Part shown: positions 28,432 to 36,380 of the stretch, in pieces
Layout: each line of letters starts with the position of its first letter
Position numbering within the stretch: position 1 is the stretch's first letter
NCBI GenBank assembly: GCA_965216905.1
Contig: OZ244213.1
Span: 2,046,001 to 2,110,000, forward strand
DNA length: 64,000 nt
Source: G965216905 sp965216905
GTDB taxonomy: Bacteria > Actinomycetota > Acidimicrobiia > Spongiisociales > ZC4RG35
Direction: 5' to 3'
Made by a program: the position numbers and the translations under genes
The notes under the pieces: generated by a model
Told to the model about the DNA's origin: nothing
The model's input: only the letters and a program-made list of their open reading frames with translations
Database searches by the model: none

Positions 28432-29265
28432 TCAGGACCCGGCGGAGCGGAAGTCGGGCCGTCGCTTCTCGACGAATGCGGTCATCCCCTCCATGTGCGT
28501 CGGAAGCGCTCCCAGCCGGCCCTGGGTCTCCGCCTCCTCGGCCAGGGTTTCCGACAGGGTGGCGGCACCACCCATGTGGATCATTCGACGGGTCTCGGGA
28601 TAGGCGATGGTCGGTCCGTCGGCGAGTTGCTCCGCCCAGGTCATGGCCTCGTCCACGACCGAGTCGGCGGCGACGACTCGATGGGCGAGTCCCAACTCGA
28701 GGGCCTCGGCGGCGGGCACTCTTCGCCCGCTCATGGCGATCTCCATCGCGCGCGAAACTCCGACCATCTGTGGAAGGAACCAGGCGGAACCGGAATCCGG
28801 AATCAGACCGACGTTCACGAACGCACTCATGAAGAAGGCGCCGTCCGCCAGCACTCGGAGGTCGCAGGCCAGCGCCAGTCCCATGCCCGCCCCGGCGGCT
28901 GCTCCGTTCACCGCCGCCACGACGGGTACTTCCGCATCGAGCACCGCTGCGATGATGGGATTGAACCGCCGCTCGATGATGCCCTCCAGCGCCGGCCCGC
29001 CCCGCTCGTACTCGCCGAGGAGATCGGCGAGGTCGGCGCCCGCACAGAACGCCTTGCCCGCACCGGTGATCACTGCCGCTCGTGCCTCCGACGCGGCTCT
29101 CGCCAGTGCGCCGGTCATCCCATCGGTGATGGATTGGTCGATCGAGTTGAAGACGGCGGGGCGGTCGAGCGTGACAACGGCAACCTCGCCACGCAGGTCG
29201 TATGTGACCGAAATCTGTTCACCTCCGGGAGTGCTGGTGGCCCACGGTACCGCCGGCGCGGGCAC
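28432..29265 (-). CDS. Enoyl-CoA hydratase/isomerase (crotonase family)
   Basis: 277 residues as drawn from a GTG at 29263-29265. Crotonase fold: VAVVTLDRPAVFNSID, the first oxyanion-hole segment GAGKAFCAGADLADL, the second NGAAAGAGMGLALACDLR, and PDSGSAWFLPQMVG. At the second catalytic position, hydratases of this family carry Glu in PEVG-like segments; here the segment reads LIPDSGSAWF with Asp, as in several isomerase or PaaG-like members, so the exact reaction is open. The true start may be an ATT at 29212-29214, which has a perfect GGAGGT 6 bases upstream and gives the usual 260 residues (see findings). Confidence 0.88.
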   Translation of the reverse strand: MPAPAVPWATSTPGGEQISVTYDLRGEVAVVTLDRPAVFNSIDQSITDGMTGALARAASEARAAVITGAGKAFCAGADLADLLGEYERGGPALEGIIERRFNPIIAAVLDAEVPVVAAVNGAAAGAGMGLALACDLRVLADGAFFMSAFVNVGLIPDSGSAWFLPQMVGVSRAMEIAMSGRRVPAAEALELGLAHRVVAADSVVDEAMTWAEQLADGPTIAYPETRRMIHMGGAATLSETLAEEAETQGRLGALPTHMEGMTAFVEKRRPDFRSAGS

Positions 29266-29298
29266 GCCTCGACGCGGCCACGGCCTAGCCTCTCGCTG

Positions 29299-30501
29299 AT
29301 GCCCCGGTGCTCCTTCTGCTCTGAGCCGGCGTCGGCCACCCGGCCACTCGTGTCGGGCGAAGGGGTATCGATCTGCGGGGCATGCGCCCGGTTGGCGCTG
29401 GAGGTCGCCGAGTCCGCCGCCCCACCTCCACCCGATTTGGTCCTGCGCGACGTGGGCACCCTCGTCACGATGGACCGTCGACAGGGCCGCGGCATGCTGG
29501 GCATGCGCCACGATGTGGCCGTGGCCGTCAAGCGGTCGCGCATCGTCTGGATCGGTGACACCGAGGACATCCCTGATCCGTACCGAGAGCTCGAGCGGTT
29601 CGACTGTGACGGCCGACTGGTTCTGCCCGGCTTCGTCGACGCCATGATGCGGCCGCTGGGTGGGCCCCATCGGGATCGTCCCGACCCCGACCTGCTGGCG
29701 GAGGTGGGACGCGGAACGCTTCGGCGGACCGTGTCACGAGGAGTGAGTGCGGTGGGGCTGTATGTCGGCGGGGGAGAGGATCCCACCACCGAGACGCTGG
29801 AACTGGCGGTCGCCCGGATCGTCGGCGAGGAATCTCCGGCCGCCGTCTCGGTGGCCTGGCGGTGCTCCCCCGATCTCCCACCGGACCTGGTCGGCCGGGT
29901 CCTGGCGCCGACTGCATCCCGGCTGGCTTCCTCGGCGGTCATCGAGTGCCATGGAGAGGGACCCGACGTCATTGGCGGGCGGCTGCAGGCGATCCGCCCC
30001 ATGCGGCCGAGGCTGGTGTGTGACGAACCGATGCCTGATGCATGCCGCCCGCACTGGCCGAATCTCCTGTCGATTCAGGTGCGGGGGTTGCCGGCACGGC
30101 TGGGAACTGCGGGCGTGGCCGGCACCGGGGCGTCCCCCGTCGCGGTACCCCCCATTGCAGTGTCGTGGACGGTGCCCGGGCTGGCGGTCTCGGCGTGGGC
30201 GCTCGGGCAGAAGCCCGCCCTGGTGAGTGGCTCCCATCCTCGGGACCGGGTGCTCGCCGGCATGGGGGTGGTGCTGATGGCGGCGGTCGACCTGGCCGGC
30301 CTCGGAATCGAGGAGGCGCTGTTCTCGGTGACGAGAGCCGGGGCGTCGGTCCTCGGCGACGACGAGCGCGGCCGGCTGACCCTCGGAGCGCCCGCCGATG
30401 TGATCGTGGCGGACGCAGAAACCGTCGAAGATCTATTCGTACGGCCCGATCACGACCCGACCTGGGCAGTGCTCATCGGGGGGCGGCTCCTTCGCACATG
30501 A
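29299..30501 (+). CDS. ClpX-type zinc finger fused to a degenerate imidazolonepropionase-like amidohydrolase
   Basis: 400 residues. The first 35 form a C4 zinc finger, CSFC at residues 4-7 and CGAC about 20 residues later, spaced and worded as in the N-terminal domain of ClpX (SFC, LVSGEGVSICGAC). The rest follows the amidohydrolase plan of HutI-like enzymes: a small beta domain with LVLRDVGTLVTMD, IVWIGDTEDIPD, then LVLPGFVDAMMRPLGG and a C-terminal GRLTLGAPADVIVAD. At the place where active enzymes have GFVDxHxH the sequence is GFVDAMMRP, so the first two metal-binding histidines are gone and catalysis is unlikely. It could be a binding protein or adaptor. Divergent from the crotonase gene by 33 bp. 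Confidence 0.8.
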   Translation: MPRCSFCSEPASATRPLVSGEGVSICGACARLALEVAESAAPPPPDLVLRDVGTLVTMDRRQGRGMLGMRHDVAVAVKRSRIVWIGDTEDIPDPYRELERFDCDGRLVLPGFVDAMMRPLGGPHRDRPDPDLLAEVGRGTLRRTVSRGVSAVGLYVGGGEDPTTETLELAVARIVGEESPAAVSVAWRCSPDLPPDLVGRVLAPTASRLASSAVIECHGEGPDVIGGRLQAIRPMRPRLVCDEPMPDACRPHWPNLLSIQVRGLPARLGTAGVAGTGASPVAVPPIAVSWTVPGLAVSAWALGQKPALVSGSHPRDRVLAGMGVVLMAAVDLAGLGIEEALFSVTRAGASVLGDDERGRLTLGAPADVIVADAETVEDLFVRPDHDPTWAVLIGGRLLRT

Positions 30502-30594
30502 CGCAGAAATTGCACCTCTCGTGGCTAAGTTGGGGCCTCGTCCCGGAAGGACCGGGCCGTGATGCAGACACTTTTCAGCATCCAAGGAGGCGCT

Positions 30595-30888
30595 GTGAAC
30601 AAGACTGAGATGGCCGCAAAGCTGGCCGACAAGGCCGACATCTCCCAGGCCAAGGCCGGCGAGGTTCTCGACATCATCTTCTCGACGAAGCCGGGCGAGG
30701 GCATCATCGCCGTGGAACTCGATGCGGGGCGCGATGTCTCCATCGCAGGCTTCGGCAAGTTCGACACCCGCCGCGCCAAGGCGCGCACCGGCCGCAACCC
30801 GCAGACCGGCGAAGAGATCCAGATCGCAGCTCGGACGGTTGCCAAGTTCTCTCCGGCCAAGGGCCTCAAGGACCGCGTCGCGGAGTGA
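30595..30888 (+). CDS. hup: HU-family nucleoid protein
   Basis: 97 residues from the GTG at 30595 (VNKTEMAAKLADKADISQAK), with AAGGAGG ending 4 bases before it. This is the classical HU/IHF fold: helix pair, then the beta-arm with FGKFDTRRAKARTGRNPQTG and EEIQIAARTVAKFSPAKGLK. It lacks the long Lys/Ala-rich tail of the mycobacterial HupB, so it is the short bacterial form. One oddity is the segment STKPGEGIIAVELDAGRDV, a little longer than usual before the beta arm. It has its own terminator (30912-30944). Confidence 0.93.
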   Translation: MNKTEMAAKLADKADISQAKAGEVLDIIFSTKPGEGIIAVELDAGRDVSIAGFGKFDTRRAKARTGRNPQTGEEIQIAARTVAKFSPAKGLKDRVAE

Positions 30889-30911
30889 TCCTTCGTTGAC
30901 CACGTCGTCGA

Positions 30912-30944
30912 AAGGCCCCGAGATCGGTTCGATCTCGGGGCCTT
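30912..30944 (+). terminator. Terminator of the HU gene
   Basis: A perfect 15-bp stem (AAGGCCCCGAGATCG against CGATCTCGGGGCCTT) around a 3-base loop, 23 bp after the stop, followed by CTCGTC with few T residues. Confidence 0.85.
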
Positions 30945-30956
30945 CTCGTCGTCGCG

Positions 30957-31766
30957 ATGCCATGGCTCCGTCCGATGGTTGACCGATCCCCGTCGTTCCC
31001 GGTTCTCGAGGGCCAGCCACACGCCATTGCCCACCGCGGAAGCCGCACGATGTGGCCCGAGAACACCATGATGGCCTTCCACGGGGCGTACGACCTGGGC
31101 CTGCGTTGGATGGAGACCGATCTCCACCTCTCCGCGGACGGGGTGGTCGTGTGCATCCACGACGACACCCTGGATCGAACGACCGATGCGTCCGGTCCCG
31201 TCTCGGCGCGAACCTTTGCCGAACTGCGACGCATCGACGCCACCGCTCGCCACCGAGGTACCGGTGGTGACCGCGTCCCCGAAGGGATTCCGGCCTTCGA
31301 AGCGGCGGTCGAGGCGCTGGAAGGCACTCGATGGGTCGTGGATCTCAAGGAAGACGGCGTCGAGCGCCCGCTGGCCGAGTTGCTCGGCCGCCGGGGATGG
31401 GAGGATCGGGTGATCGTGGGAAGCTTCAGTGATCGCCGCCTGCGTCTCTTCCGCCGCCTCACCGGTGGCCGGGTGGCGACGTCGACCGGGACCAGCGAGA
31501 CGCTCGCGATGTGGGTGTGCGCCATTCGCGGTGCCGTCCCTCGCCTCCGTCCGGCCGCCGTCCAGGTCCCTCGGACACATTGGGGTTTGCCGGTGGTCAC
31601 CAAGCGATCTGCGGCCGCCTTTCGGGAGGCCGGCGCCCAGGTGCATGTCTGGACCGTCGACGACCCGGATGAGATGAGAATGCTGCTTGGATGGGGTGTG
31701 GAAGGCATCATCACGGACCGGCCGGATGTCGCCCGACGAGTCTTCGATGATCTGGGGCTCTGGTGA
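30957..31766 (+). CDS. Glycerophosphodiester phosphodiesterase
   Basis: 269 residues, soluble. GDPD-family TIM barrel: AIAHRGSRTMWPENTM (catalytic His and the Glu-Asn pair), METDLHLSADGVVVCIHDD (second His and metal ligands), WVVDLKEDG, and the C-terminal VHVWTVDDPDEM and GIITDRP. It releases glycerol-3-phosphate from deacylated phospholipids. No signal peptide, so it acts in the cytoplasm. The ATG at 30957 lies 12 bp after the HU terminator; an in-frame ATG at 30975 is equally possible, and neither has a clear RBS. Confidence 0.9.
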   Translation: MPWLRPMVDRSPSFPVLEGQPHAIAHRGSRTMWPENTMMAFHGAYDLGLRWMETDLHLSADGVVVCIHDDTLDRTTDASGPVSARTFAELRRIDATARHRGTGGDRVPEGIPAFEAAVEALEGTRWVVDLKEDGVERPLAELLGRRGWEDRVIVGSFSDRRLRLFRRLTGGRVATSTGTSETLAMWVCAIRGAVPRLRPAAVQVPRTHWGLPVVTKRSAAAFREAGAQVHVWTVDDPDEMRMLLGWGVEGIITDRPDVARRVFDDLGLW

Positions 31767-31787
31767 CAGCCCGAACAACCGGTCGGC

Positions 31788-32645
31788 GTGCCAGGGTCGG
31801 TGTGCCAGGGCAGAACTCAGGGGGCAGGCTTGACGATCGATGATCTCGGAGGGGCGCTCGCCGGTTGGCCGGTGGAGCGGGTGTCGGCCTGTGTGACCGA
31901 CCCGATGGCGGTTCTGGCCAGCGGCGGTGATCCGGTGTGGACGGTTCGGCTGGCATCGATCAGCAAGCTCCTGACGACGTATGCCGGACTGGTGGCGGTC
32001 GACCAAGGAATGATCTCTCTCGATGAGCCCGCCGGGGTGGCGACGGTTCGTCACCTGCTCGCCCACACGGCCGGGTACGACTTCGACACAGGGCGGATGG
32101 TGGCAGAGCCGGGAGCCCGGCGGGTGTACTCAAATGTCGGGATCGAAGTGTTTGCGGATCATCTCGCCCATCGGGTCGGGATGTCGTTCGAGGACTTCTT
32201 CCAGCAAGCCGTGCTCGGTCCCCTCGGTATGACGCACACCGTGCTGGAGGGGTCGCCGTCACGGGGAGCGGTGAGTTGCGTCGCCGACTTGGCCCGATTC
32301 GCCCAGGAGCTGCTGCTTCCCATGCTCATCTCGCCCGACACGCTGTCGGAGGCGACCAGCATCCAGTTTCCCGACCTGGCGGGCGTGCTGCCCGGCGTGG
32401 GCAGATTCGACCCGAATCCGTGGGGCCTCGGCTTCGAGATCAAGGGTCGCAAGTCTCCCCACTGGTCAGGGACCCGGACGTCGGCGGAGACGTTTGGGCA
32501 CTTCGGGGGTTCCGGAACGTTCCTATGGGTCGATCCCACCGCAGGAATCGCCACCATCGCGCTCGCCGACCGTGAGTTCGACGAATGGGCGATGGCGACC
32601 TGGCCGGCGTTCAGCGACGAGATGATCCGGCGCTACCGGCACTGA
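31788..32645 (+). CDS. Beta-lactamase-fold serine hydrolase (class C/esterase-like)
   Basis: 285 residues from a GTG at 31788; a TTG at 31830 (LTIDDLGGAL) with GGGGCAGG upstream is an alternative that would start nearer the domain edge. Catalytic motifs of the PF00144 family are present: SxxK in LASISKLLTTYAG, YSN in RRVYSNVGIEVFAD, and HFGGSG in place of KTG. HLLAHTAGYDF is also typical. No signal peptide is seen, unlike secreted penicillinases, so a cytoplasmic esterase or peptidase is more likely than antibiotic resistance. It is 21 bp downstream of the phosphodiesterase. Confidence 0.88.
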   Translation: MPGSVCQGRTQGAGLTIDDLGGALAGWPVERVSACVTDPMAVLASGGDPVWTVRLASISKLLTTYAGLVAVDQGMISLDEPAGVATVRHLLAHTAGYDFDTGRMVAEPGARRVYSNVGIEVFADHLAHRVGMSFEDFFQQAVLGPLGMTHTVLEGSPSRGAVSCVADLARFAQELLLPMLISPDTLSEATSIQFPDLAGVLPGVGRFDPNPWGLGFEIKGRKSPHWSGTRTSAETFGHFGGSGTFLWVDPTAGIATIALADREFDEWAMATWPAFSDEMIRRYRH

Positions 32646-32648
32646 TCG

Positions 32649-33242
32649 TTACGACAGCTGGGGTGCGAGTACCACCTCGTCGACGACCGCTCCCGCTTCG
32701 TCCAACGCCGTCAGTCGCAGCGCACCGCGTGCGGCACGCCATTCGACGAACGCCAATCCGGCGACGGGTCGGAGCGTGTACTCGGTGCCGTCGTCGGTGG
32801 TGCCGAGGATCTCGACGACCCGCGGCCCGGTCACCAGCGTCGTCGAGCGCCAGCCGTCTGCGTCGAACGACTCTCCCACCGGCTCCATCCCGACGACGAC
32901 CCGATCCGGTCCACACGTCCACCCGCCGTCGTCGTCCCGGAATCGGCCGGCGCACGAGACGATCAGGCCAGTGGAGTCCGCCTCGCGCCAGGAGTAGAAA
33001 TCGACGCGGCCCGTGCCGCTGCCGACCGTCGCTCGATGAATCACCGATCCGGCTTGCGGTTCGATGTCGAGCCCCAAGGACACGAGCCGGGTCTCGGCCT
33101 CCCGGGTGTTTCCGGCACCGGCAACCATCGCAAAGCTGAAACGCTCTGGTCCTCGCCGCTCGCCTCCGACCGCCAGCCGATCGCAGGCGCTCATCGCGGT
33201 CACCGACACCGCGACCATGAAGACGACGGCGAGGTTTCTCAA
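32649..33242 (-). CDS. Putative lipoprotein, last gene of the leu operon
   Basis: 197 residues from a TTG at 33240-33242 that overlaps the leuD stop (TTGA). The N-terminus RNLAVVFMVAVSVTAMSAC is a signal peptide ending in a lipobox-like MSAC. The mature part is beta-rich with two cysteines (LIVSCAGRF and GGWTCGPD) that could form a disulfide. No family was recognised. The overlapping start makes co-translation with leuD likely, although a metabolic link between a surface lipoprotein and leucine synthesis is not obvious. Confidence 0.75.
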   Translation of the reverse strand: MRNLAVVFMVAVSVTAMSACDRLAVGGERRGPERFSFAMVAGAGNTREAETRLVSLGLDIEPQAGSVIHRATVGSGTGRVDFYSWREADSTGLIVSCAGRFRDDDGGWTCGPDRVVVGMEPVGESFDADGWRSTTLVTGPRVVEILGTTDDGTEYTLRPVAGLAFVEWRAARGALRLTALDEAGAVVDEVVLAPQLS

Positions 33243-33832
33243 CCCAGTGTGGGGCGGAAACGGGGCCGCTCGGCCTCGAACGAGTCGATGACCTTCTCGT
33301 GTTGGAGCGTGAGGCCGATGTCGTCAAGACCGTTCAGGAGTCGATGACGGGTGAAATCGTCCAGGCCGAAGGTGGCTTCGAACTCGGTCCCATGCGTGAC
33401 GGTACGAGCGAAGAGGTCGATGGTCACCTCGGCGCCCGGATCCTCCTCGGCCAGCTCCAGCAGCCACTCGACTTCCTTCTCGGCGAGCTCGACCGGGAGC
33501 AGACCGATCTTCGTGCAGTTGTTGGCGAAGATGTCGGCGAAACTGGGAGCGACGATCGCTTCGAATCCCCAGTCTTGGAGGCCCCACGGGGCATGCTCCC
33601 TCGACGAACCGGAGCCGAAGTTGGGTCCCGTGACGAGGATGCCGGCCTGTTGATACTCGGGGCGCTCCAGGACGAAGTCAGGGTCCTCGCGCCGCCACCC
33701 GTCGAAGACGAACTGCCCGTACCCCGATCGTTCCACCCGCTTGAGGTGCTCTTTCGGCATGATCTGATCGGTGTCGACGTTCGACCGGCGGAGCGGCATC
33801 AAGGAACGGCGGATGATCTGGACGGGTTTCAT
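33239..33832 (-). CDS. leuD: 3-isopropylmalate dehydratase small subunit
   Basis: 197 residues, normal size. Signature segments: SNVDTDQIMPKEHLKRV, GPNFGSGSSREHAPWGLQDWG and FADIFANNCTKIGLLPVEL, the swivelling domain of the aconitase family. Together with LeuC it isomerises 2-isopropylmalate to 3-isopropylmalate. The ATG overlaps the stop of the PPOX-like gene (ATGA), while leuC is one gene further upstream. Confidence 0.95.
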   Translation of the reverse strand: MKPVQIIRRSLMPLRRSNVDTDQIMPKEHLKRVERSGYGQFVFDGWRREDPDFVLERPEYQQAGILVTGPNFGSGSSREHAPWGLQDWGFEAIVAPSFADIFANNCTKIGLLPVELAEKEVEWLLELAEEDPGAEVTIDLFARTVTHGTEFEATFGLDDFTRHRLLNGLDDIGLTLQHEKVIDSFEAERPRFRPTLG

Positions 33833-34311
33833 GGCTGCTCCTCGAACCGGAACCTGGTCGGGCTGGTTGCGAACTTCGAAACGTCGAACGCGATGACCGT
33901 TTCCGGCGTGACCTCCCAGAGCTCGAGCGGTTCGTCGAAGTTCCACTCGTACTTGGAGGCGAGATTGTCGGTGATCGACTCGAAGACCTCCGTGGTGGGG
34001 GTCCGTCGGCGAGCGATTCCGCGAAATATCACCTGGACGTCGCCATCGGCGACGCCAACCTCGATCCGAGGCTGCGCGTCCAGGTTCCGGTACCAGCGCG
34101 CCGCGGGGTCACCGCCGACGAAGATCCGGTTGTGGGCGAAGGCGGCATGAATCGGGATGAGGTGCGGTGTTGGGCCGTTGGCGGTCGCCAGCCAGTACAG
34201 GTGGGCTCGAGCCAGGACCCCTTCGATATCGGGCCAAGCCAGCAGTCCGACTTCGTCTTCATGGACGCCGTACCCGGACGGGATCTCGGGTCGGTCGGTG
34301 GAAGGGGTCAC
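33829..34311 (-). CDS. Pyridoxamine-phosphate-oxidase-like (PPOX/F420-type) protein inserted between leuC and leuD
   Basis: 160 residues from a GTG at 34309-34311 that overlaps the leuC stop (GTGA). Split-barrel flavin/F420-binding fold: LARAHLYWLATANGPTPHLI, then HAAFAHNRIFVGGDPAARWY, PRIEVGVADGDVQVIFRGIA and YEWNFDEPLELWEVTPE. The first segment is the usual start of actinobacterial F420- or FMN-dependent PPOX-class oxidoreductases. The cofactor cannot be told from the sequence. Its coupling to both neighbours (GTGA before, ATGA after) shows that it is a stable member of the operon. Confidence 0.85.
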   Translation of the reverse strand: MTPSTDRPEIPSGYGVHEDEVGLLAWPDIEGVLARAHLYWLATANGPTPHLIPIHAAFAHNRIFVGGDPAARWYRNLDAQPRIEVGVADGDVQVIFRGIARRRTPTTEVFESITDNLASKYEWNFDEPLELWEVTPETVIAFDVSKFATSPTRFRFEEQP

Positions 34312-35711
34312 GGCGCCCACGAGCGAACGTCCGTGAGCGCGCCGGTCACCGCCGCGGCGACGGCCATGGAGGGACTGAGCAGGTGGGTTCGTCCGCCGGG
34401 ACCCTGTCGCCCCTCGAAGTTCCGGTTCGACGTCGAGGCACACCGCTCGCCCGGCGCCAGGATGTCCGGGTTCATCCCGAGACACATCGAGCAGCCGGCA
34501 TCACGCCACTCGAAGCCGGCATCGATGAACACCCGATCCAGGCCTTCTGCCTCGGCCTGAAGCTTCACCAACCCTGACCCCGGCACGACCATCGCAGAGA
34601 CGGACGGAGCGACCGTGTGTCCGTCGAGGAGTCGGGCGGCCTCTCTCAAGTCCTCGATCCGTGCGTTGGTGCAGGAGCCGATGAAGACCCGGTCGACGCG
34701 GATGTCACTCAGAGGCGTGCCGGGCTCGAGCGCCATGTAGTCGAGGGCTCGCCGAACCGAGTCCCGCTCGGCCGGATCGTCGAAGTCGTCCGGTGCCGGG
34801 ATGGTCGCGGAGATCGGAAGCGTCTGTCCGGGGTTGGTTCCCCACGACACGTGCGGCTCGAGGGTCGTGGCGTCGATCGCCAACTCCGTGTCGAAGGTCG
34901 CTCCCGCGTCGGTCGGGAGCCGCTCCCACGCGCCGAGGGCGCGTTCCCATTCGCGACCGGACGGGGCGTAGGTCCGGCCTTCGAGGTATTCGTAGGTGGT
35001 GTCGTCCGGACCGATCATTCCGGCTCGGGCTCCGGCCTCGATCGACATGTTGCAGATCGTCATGCGACCTTCCATCGAAAGATTCTCGATGGTGGAACCG
35101 CGATACTCGATGACGTGACCGGTGCCACCGGAGGCGGTGATGCGGGCGATGATTCCGAGGATGATGTCCTTGGCCGTGACCCCGAGCGGCAGGTCGCCGT
35201 CCACCGATATCGCCATCGTCCGTGGGTTGTGCTGCGGGAGCGTCTGGGTGGCGAGCACGTGCTCGACCTCCGAGGTGCCGATTCCGAATGCCAGGGCGCC
35301 GAACGCGCCATGCGTGGCGGTGTGGCTGTCCCCGCACACGATGGTCATCCCCGGCTGCGTCACCCCTTGCTCGGGACCGATGACATGGACGATGCCCTGG
35401 CGGGGGTCGTCGAGGCCGAACAACGTGATGCCGAACTCCCGGCAGTTGTCGACCAGGGCCTGGATCTGAGTTCTCGACATCGGGTCGGTGATACCCAACT
35501 CCCGACCGGTGGTCGGGACGCCGTGATCGATGGTGGCGAGGGTGAGATCGGGTCGCCGCACCCGTCGTCCCGCCAGCCTGAGGCCGTCGAATGCCTGTGG
35601 AGACGTCACCTCGTGGACGAGATGCAGGTCGATGTAGAGCAACGCCGGCTCATCCGGGGCCTGTCGGACGACATGGTCGTTCCAGACCTTCTCGAACAGT
35701 GTCTGGGGCAT
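34308..35711 (-). CDS. leuC: 3-isopropylmalate dehydratase large subunit
   Basis: 467 residues from the ATG at 35709-35711 (MPQTLFEKVWNDHVV). Aconitase-family enzyme: LLYIDLHLVHEVTSPQAF, the substrate and iron-sulfur region VCGDSHTATHGAFGALAFGI, FIGSCTNARIEDL with the first cluster cysteine, and DAGCSMCLGMNPD with the other two cysteines of the [4Fe-4S] cluster. Arginines in CASTSNRNFEGRQG complete the active site. It is the first gene of a four-gene overlapping operon (leuC, PPOX, leuD, lipoprotein). Confidence 0.96.
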   Translation of the reverse strand: MPQTLFEKVWNDHVVRQAPDEPALLYIDLHLVHEVTSPQAFDGLRLAGRRVRRPDLTLATIDHGVPTTGRELGITDPMSRTQIQALVDNCREFGITLFGLDDPRQGIVHVIGPEQGVTQPGMTIVCGDSHTATHGAFGALAFGIGTSEVEHVLATQTLPQHNPRTMAISVDGDLPLGVTAKDIILGIIARITASGGTGHVIEYRGSTIENLSMEGRMTICNMSIEAGARAGMIGPDDTTYEYLEGRTYAPSGREWERALGAWERLPTDAGATFDTELAIDATTLEPHVSWGTNPGQTLPISATIPAPDDFDDPAERDSVRRALDYMALEPGTPLSDIRVDRVFIGSCTNARIEDLREAARLLDGHTVAPSVSAMVVPGSGLVKLQAEAEGLDRVFIDAGFEWRDAGCSMCLGMNPDILAPGERCASTSNRNFEGRQGPGGRTHLLSPSMAVAAAVTGALTDVRSWAP

Positions 35712-35759
35712 GATGGGTGGGGTGGGTCGACTCGCACCGGTTCCCGGCGCCTGTCTGCA

Positions 35760-35765
35760 AGCGTA
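35760..35765 (-). promoter_or_regulatory. Probable -10 element (TACGCT) of the leuC operon
   Basis: On the minus strand, GATTACGCTTGC at 35768-35757 contains TACGCT, about 48 bp before the leuC ATG. The identical 12-mer occurs again upstream of the gene at 36358-36873 (36888-36877). A leader of about 40 bases is expected; it is Pro/Arg-coding and shows no clear leucine-rich attenuator peptide. Confidence 0.4.
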
Positions 35766-35861
35766 ATCCCGGCGAGACCGCGGCGGTTCTGAGCAGTCGA
35801 GCGAATTGGCCGGCGGTCCGGCCGGTCGGCGGGGAGCCTCAACTTCGGGAGGGTCGCGCCC

Positions 35862-35867
35862 GATACT
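35862..35867 (+). promoter_or_regulatory. Probable -10 element (GATACT), leaderless start
   Basis: GATACTGTCAGG leads directly into the ATG at 35874, so the start codon would be the first bases of the mRNA. It matches the hisC promoter over GATACTGTC. Confidence 0.45.
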
Positions 35868-35873
35868 GTCAGG

Positions 35874-36380
35874 ATGATGGTTCCGGTGATGGCGTTCCTT
35901 CTCGGAGTGATGCTGGCCGCGCCCTTCGGTCAGGCGACGGCCGAGGCGTCGGTGGTCGATGCCCAGAACATCGAGGTGGCTTTGACGGTCGAAGCAGGTG
36001 AAGCGCAGACGGTCGTCGCCCGCATCATCGATCCGAGCGCCGACGAGGATGCGGTGCAGACCGTGGCGATGGCGACCCGGCCGGACGGTGTCTTCGGCGC
36101 CACGGTCGAGATCCGTCGATTCGACGCCGTGGTGGTCTTCGAGGTGGTGGAGACGGGGCAACAGTCGGTGCCCACCTCACTGAGCGCCATGGGTATCGAC
36201 TCCGGGGTGCTCGCAATGACCGACGCCCCGCCCGCGGACATCGTCATCGACGACGAAGCGGCCGGTCGACTGTGGCTTCCGCTTGGCCTCTTCCTGGCGG
36301 CGTTGGCCGCGCTGGCGGTGTGGTTTGGCCTCGGCCTCCGCGACGAAGACGTTTCGGTCACGTCGGACGGCGCTGCCTGA
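35874..36380 (+). CDS. Secreted or membrane-anchored protein of unknown function
   Basis: 168 residues. There is an N-terminal signal peptide (MMVPVMAFLLGVMLAAPFGQ, likely cut after ATAEA), a beta-rich extracytoplasmic part (EVALTVEAGEAQTVVARIID and FGATVEIRRFDAVVVFEVVE), and a C-terminal membrane helix (LWLPLGLFLAALAALAVWFG) followed by a short acidic cytoplasmic tail. No catalytic motif was recognised. Its 3' end overlaps the convergent gene by 23 bp. The second ATG three bases downstream (35877) is equally possible. Confidence 0.75.
   Translation: MMVPVMAFLLGVMLAAPFGQATAEASVVDAQNIEVALTVEAGEAQTVVARIIDPSADEDAVQTVAMATRPDGVFGATVEIRRFDAVVVFEVVETGQQSVPTSLSAMGIDSGVLAMTDAPPADIVIDDEAAGRLWLPLGLFLAALAALAVWFGLGLRDEDVSVTSDGAA

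Noticed and set aside
31788..32645. Antibiotic-resistance beta-lactamase
   Set aside because: The SxxK/YSN/HFG motifs define the broad PF00144 fold. There is no signal peptide, and HFG replaces KTG, so esterase or peptidase activity is more likely.
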